Shown: positions 62,479 through 64,000 of the stretch, piece after piece | Position numbering within the stretch: position 1 is the first letter of the stretch | Layout: each line of letters opens with the position of its first letter | Source of the DNA: CAYFLR01 sp964343805 | GTDB lineage: Bacteria; Bdellovibrionota_B; Oligoflexia; CAYFLR01 | Assembly (NCBI GenBank): GCA_964343805.1 | Contig: CAYFLR010000009.1 | Location: 62,001-126,000 of the forward strand | DNA: 64,000 bases | Reading direction: 5' to 3' | Notes under the pieces: model-generated | Databases searched by the model: none | What the model was told of the DNA's origin: nothing | The model's input: only the letters and a program-made list of their open reading frames with translations | Program-made: the position numbers and the translations under genes

Positions 62479-64000
62479 TTAAGTATTGAAAATAGCAAAA
62501 CGTCTCTTTAGGCGTTTAATAGATTTAGTAAGTGCTTTCGCAGATTGACTTACTTGCTTTAGATGACTCGCATTCTTCTGGGCATGATTAGAAAGGTCTC
62601 CGATATTTACCGCCACCTCTCCAGCACCCTTAGCTGCATCTGAAGAGTTTGTAGCCATTTCCCCCGCTTCAATCAGTATTTGACAAATAGATTCCGCCAT
62701 CTCTTTAGATGCACCTACAGACTTATCAATACTTTCGGAAATTTTATTAGTTTGCTGCTTTTGAGTATGAATAATCATAGCAATATCATTAGTTAAAATT
62801 CCCATTTTTTCAGTAACTTCCTCTACTTCTTTAATTGAAGAGACTGAATCTAATGTGTTGCTCTCTAACTGCTCTATGTTGTCAACAATGCGATCTACCG
62901 CGCCTGCACTCTGCAAGGCCAACTCTTTAATCTCATTGGCTACAATAGCAAAGCCCTTTCCACTTTCACCCGCAGAAGCAGCTTCAATCGCAGCATTGAG
63001 AGCCAAGAGATTGGTTTGTTCTGCTACACTTTTAATTTCACTCGTCATACGAGCTATATTCCCTGTAGCCTCACGAAGAGTCATAATTCTTTTGGATGCC
63101 TCCCCTGAACCTTTTAAAGCCTTTTGGGAAATGTCTACAGCATCTGTAGATGTTTTAAAGGCTGTTTCGATATTTTCATTAATCTTGGAAACTTCAATAG
63201 AAATTGCATTGACACTTTCAGAAACACTTTCTGCAGTTGTAAATATAGTATTGATATTGTCATTCACTTTACCTGCTGAGGTAGCCAAGTTTTGTATATT
63301 TTGGGATACTTCTGTTGTAATCTTGGAAGACTCTTCCGACATAGAGCTCACAGTCGTTGTTCCATGAATCATCTCTTTATAAGAAGACATCAACTGATCA
63401 GAAGAGCCTCGTAATTCATCGTTAGATATGAGAAGCTTCTCAATTGCCACTTTAAACCAACTGAGAAAGGTGTTTATTTGAATAACCATTTTACCAATGT
63501 TATCCTGCCTTCGGTCTTCGATAGTCTCAGAAATATGCCCCTGAGAAACTCTTTCAAAAGTCGATCTTACATTTTCGATTCTTGAATTTAAGTTATCAAA
63601 GAATTTCCATGTCCAAGAAAGCAAGACAATGACCATTAGCAGAAAGAAAGCCTGCCCTACCCAAAACCAGAGTAAGGTTTTATTCTTCTTACTTTCTAAG
63701 CCAGACAAAATATATTGGATCTCACCTTGTTGAGATAGGACAGATTTTGATAACCACTCACTGTCATAACTTCCCACTTTTCCTGTTATAGCCATCACCT
63801 TTTCAATTCGATCTTTAAAAGAATTCCAACCCTCTTTAGCTTTTTTACTAACGACAGTTAAATTCTCCTTGGCATTCCATATTTGGGAGGGCTCCTTGAT
63901 ATCTGCTTTTAGTTGATTCTCAAGCTGCTGTTTAAGATCTTTACTCACGGCCGCACTCTGAACCAAAATGAGACTTTTCCATAATGACTCTAAATTACCG
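62479..64000 (-). CDS. Methyl-accepting chemotaxis protein, N-terminus outside the window
   Basis: The frame is open to the window edge (reading G-N-L-E-S-L-W-K-S-L-I-L-V-Q before the first possible start), so the gene is partial. A sensory helical segment precedes one membrane helix (L-W-F-W-V-G-Q-A-F-F-L-L-M-V-I-V-L-L). A HAMP-like segment and a long coiled coil follow. The signalling hairpin reads I-K-S-V-A-E-Q-T-N-L-L-A-L-N-A-A-I-E-A-A-S-A-G-E-S-G-K-G-F-A-I-V-A. It couples a signal to CheA/CheW. Its ligand cannot be told. Confidence 0.9.
   Translation of the reverse strand, partial: GNLESLWKSLILVQSAAVSKDLKQQLENQLKADIKEPSQIWNAKENLTVVSKKAKEGWNSFKDRIEKVMAITGKVGSYDSEWLSKSVLSQQGEIQYILSGLESKKNKTLLWFWVGQAFFLLMVIVLLSWTWKFFDNLNSRIENVRSTFERVSQGHISETIEDRRQDNIGKMVIQINTFLSWFKVAIEKLLISNDELRGSSDQLMSSYKEMIHGTTTVSSMSEESSKITTEVSQNIQNLATSAGKVNDNINTIFTTAESVSESVNAISIEVSKINENIETAFKTSTDAVDISQKALKGSGEASKRIMTLREATGNIARMTSEIKSVAEQTNLLALNAAIEAASAGESGKGFAIVANEIKELALQSAGAVDRIVDNIEQLESNTLDSVSSIKEVEEVTEKMGILTNDIAMIIHTQKQQTNKISESIDKSVGASKEMAESICQILIEAGEMATNSSDAAKGAGEVAVNIGDLSNHAQKNASHLKQVSQSAKALTKSIKRLKRRFAIFNT

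Overview
The window is a 64 kb piece of a low-GC draft scaffold from a Gram-negative, chemotactic, lipoprotein-rich bacterium. Many products carry lipoprotein or Sec signals. There is an outer-membrane beta-barrel protein, an AsmA-like envelope protein, a chemoreceptor, an HD-GYP protein and an MglA-type polarity GTPase. Together with the translation-gene order this suggests the former Deltaproteobacteria (Bdellovibrionota, Myxococcota or a neighbour). I cannot name a genus. No phage, insertion sequence, CRISPR array, rRNA or tRNA was seen. Six runs of N (2767-2776, 18037-18126, 20859-20868, 22407-22416, 31314-31323, 49269-49278) break genes artificially.

Region 1-17.5 kb is mostly envelope and accessory genes. 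It holds the end of a peptidoglycan-binding protein, a lipoprotein, a haem-motif protein and a three-gene operon (AsmA-like protein, 91-residue lipoprotein, large beta-propeller/TPR protein). After these come an AlkD-type glycosylase, small membrane proteins, a CDF metal transporter, a large secreted Ig/beta-helix protein split by an in-frame amber codon, and deoD. A nested palindrome at 9894-10052 separates divergent genes and has relatives near 33.2, 37.6 and 42.2 kb.

Region 17.5-32.8 kb is one unbroken minus-strand block: rimP, nusA, infB, an rbfA-nrnA fusion, truB and metK, then glycosyltransferases, a phosphodiester glycosidase and an HD-GYP protein. A minus-strand terminator lies in the rimP leader and looks like an attenuator. 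Region 33-50.7 kb carries aspS with a receiver-TPR gene, khpA-nagZ, a SRPBCC protein, recN, a TPR protein, apt, an S41 protease, a glycosyltransferase-TPR protein, the MglA-like GTPase, dnaX with an A9 slippery run, the SRP RNA gene and rplM-rpsI.

Region 50.9-64 kb holds an outer-membrane protein, a frameshifted exo/endonuclease-phosphatase lipoprotein, a DUF4175-like coiled-coil protein with a tail in another frame, a lysophospholipase-like hydrolase, a von Willebrand A lipoprotein, an OFA-family transporter convergent with acs (each with its own terminator), and the C-terminal part of a chemoreceptor.

The items most worth following are the dnaX A9 run with near-immediate stops in both other frames, the AsmA/small-lipoprotein/propeller operon, the MglA paralogue lacking its catalytic residues, the RbfA-NrnA fusion, the amber-split secreted protein, and a superoxide-dismutase signature stuck on a contig edge inside a glycosyltransferase.
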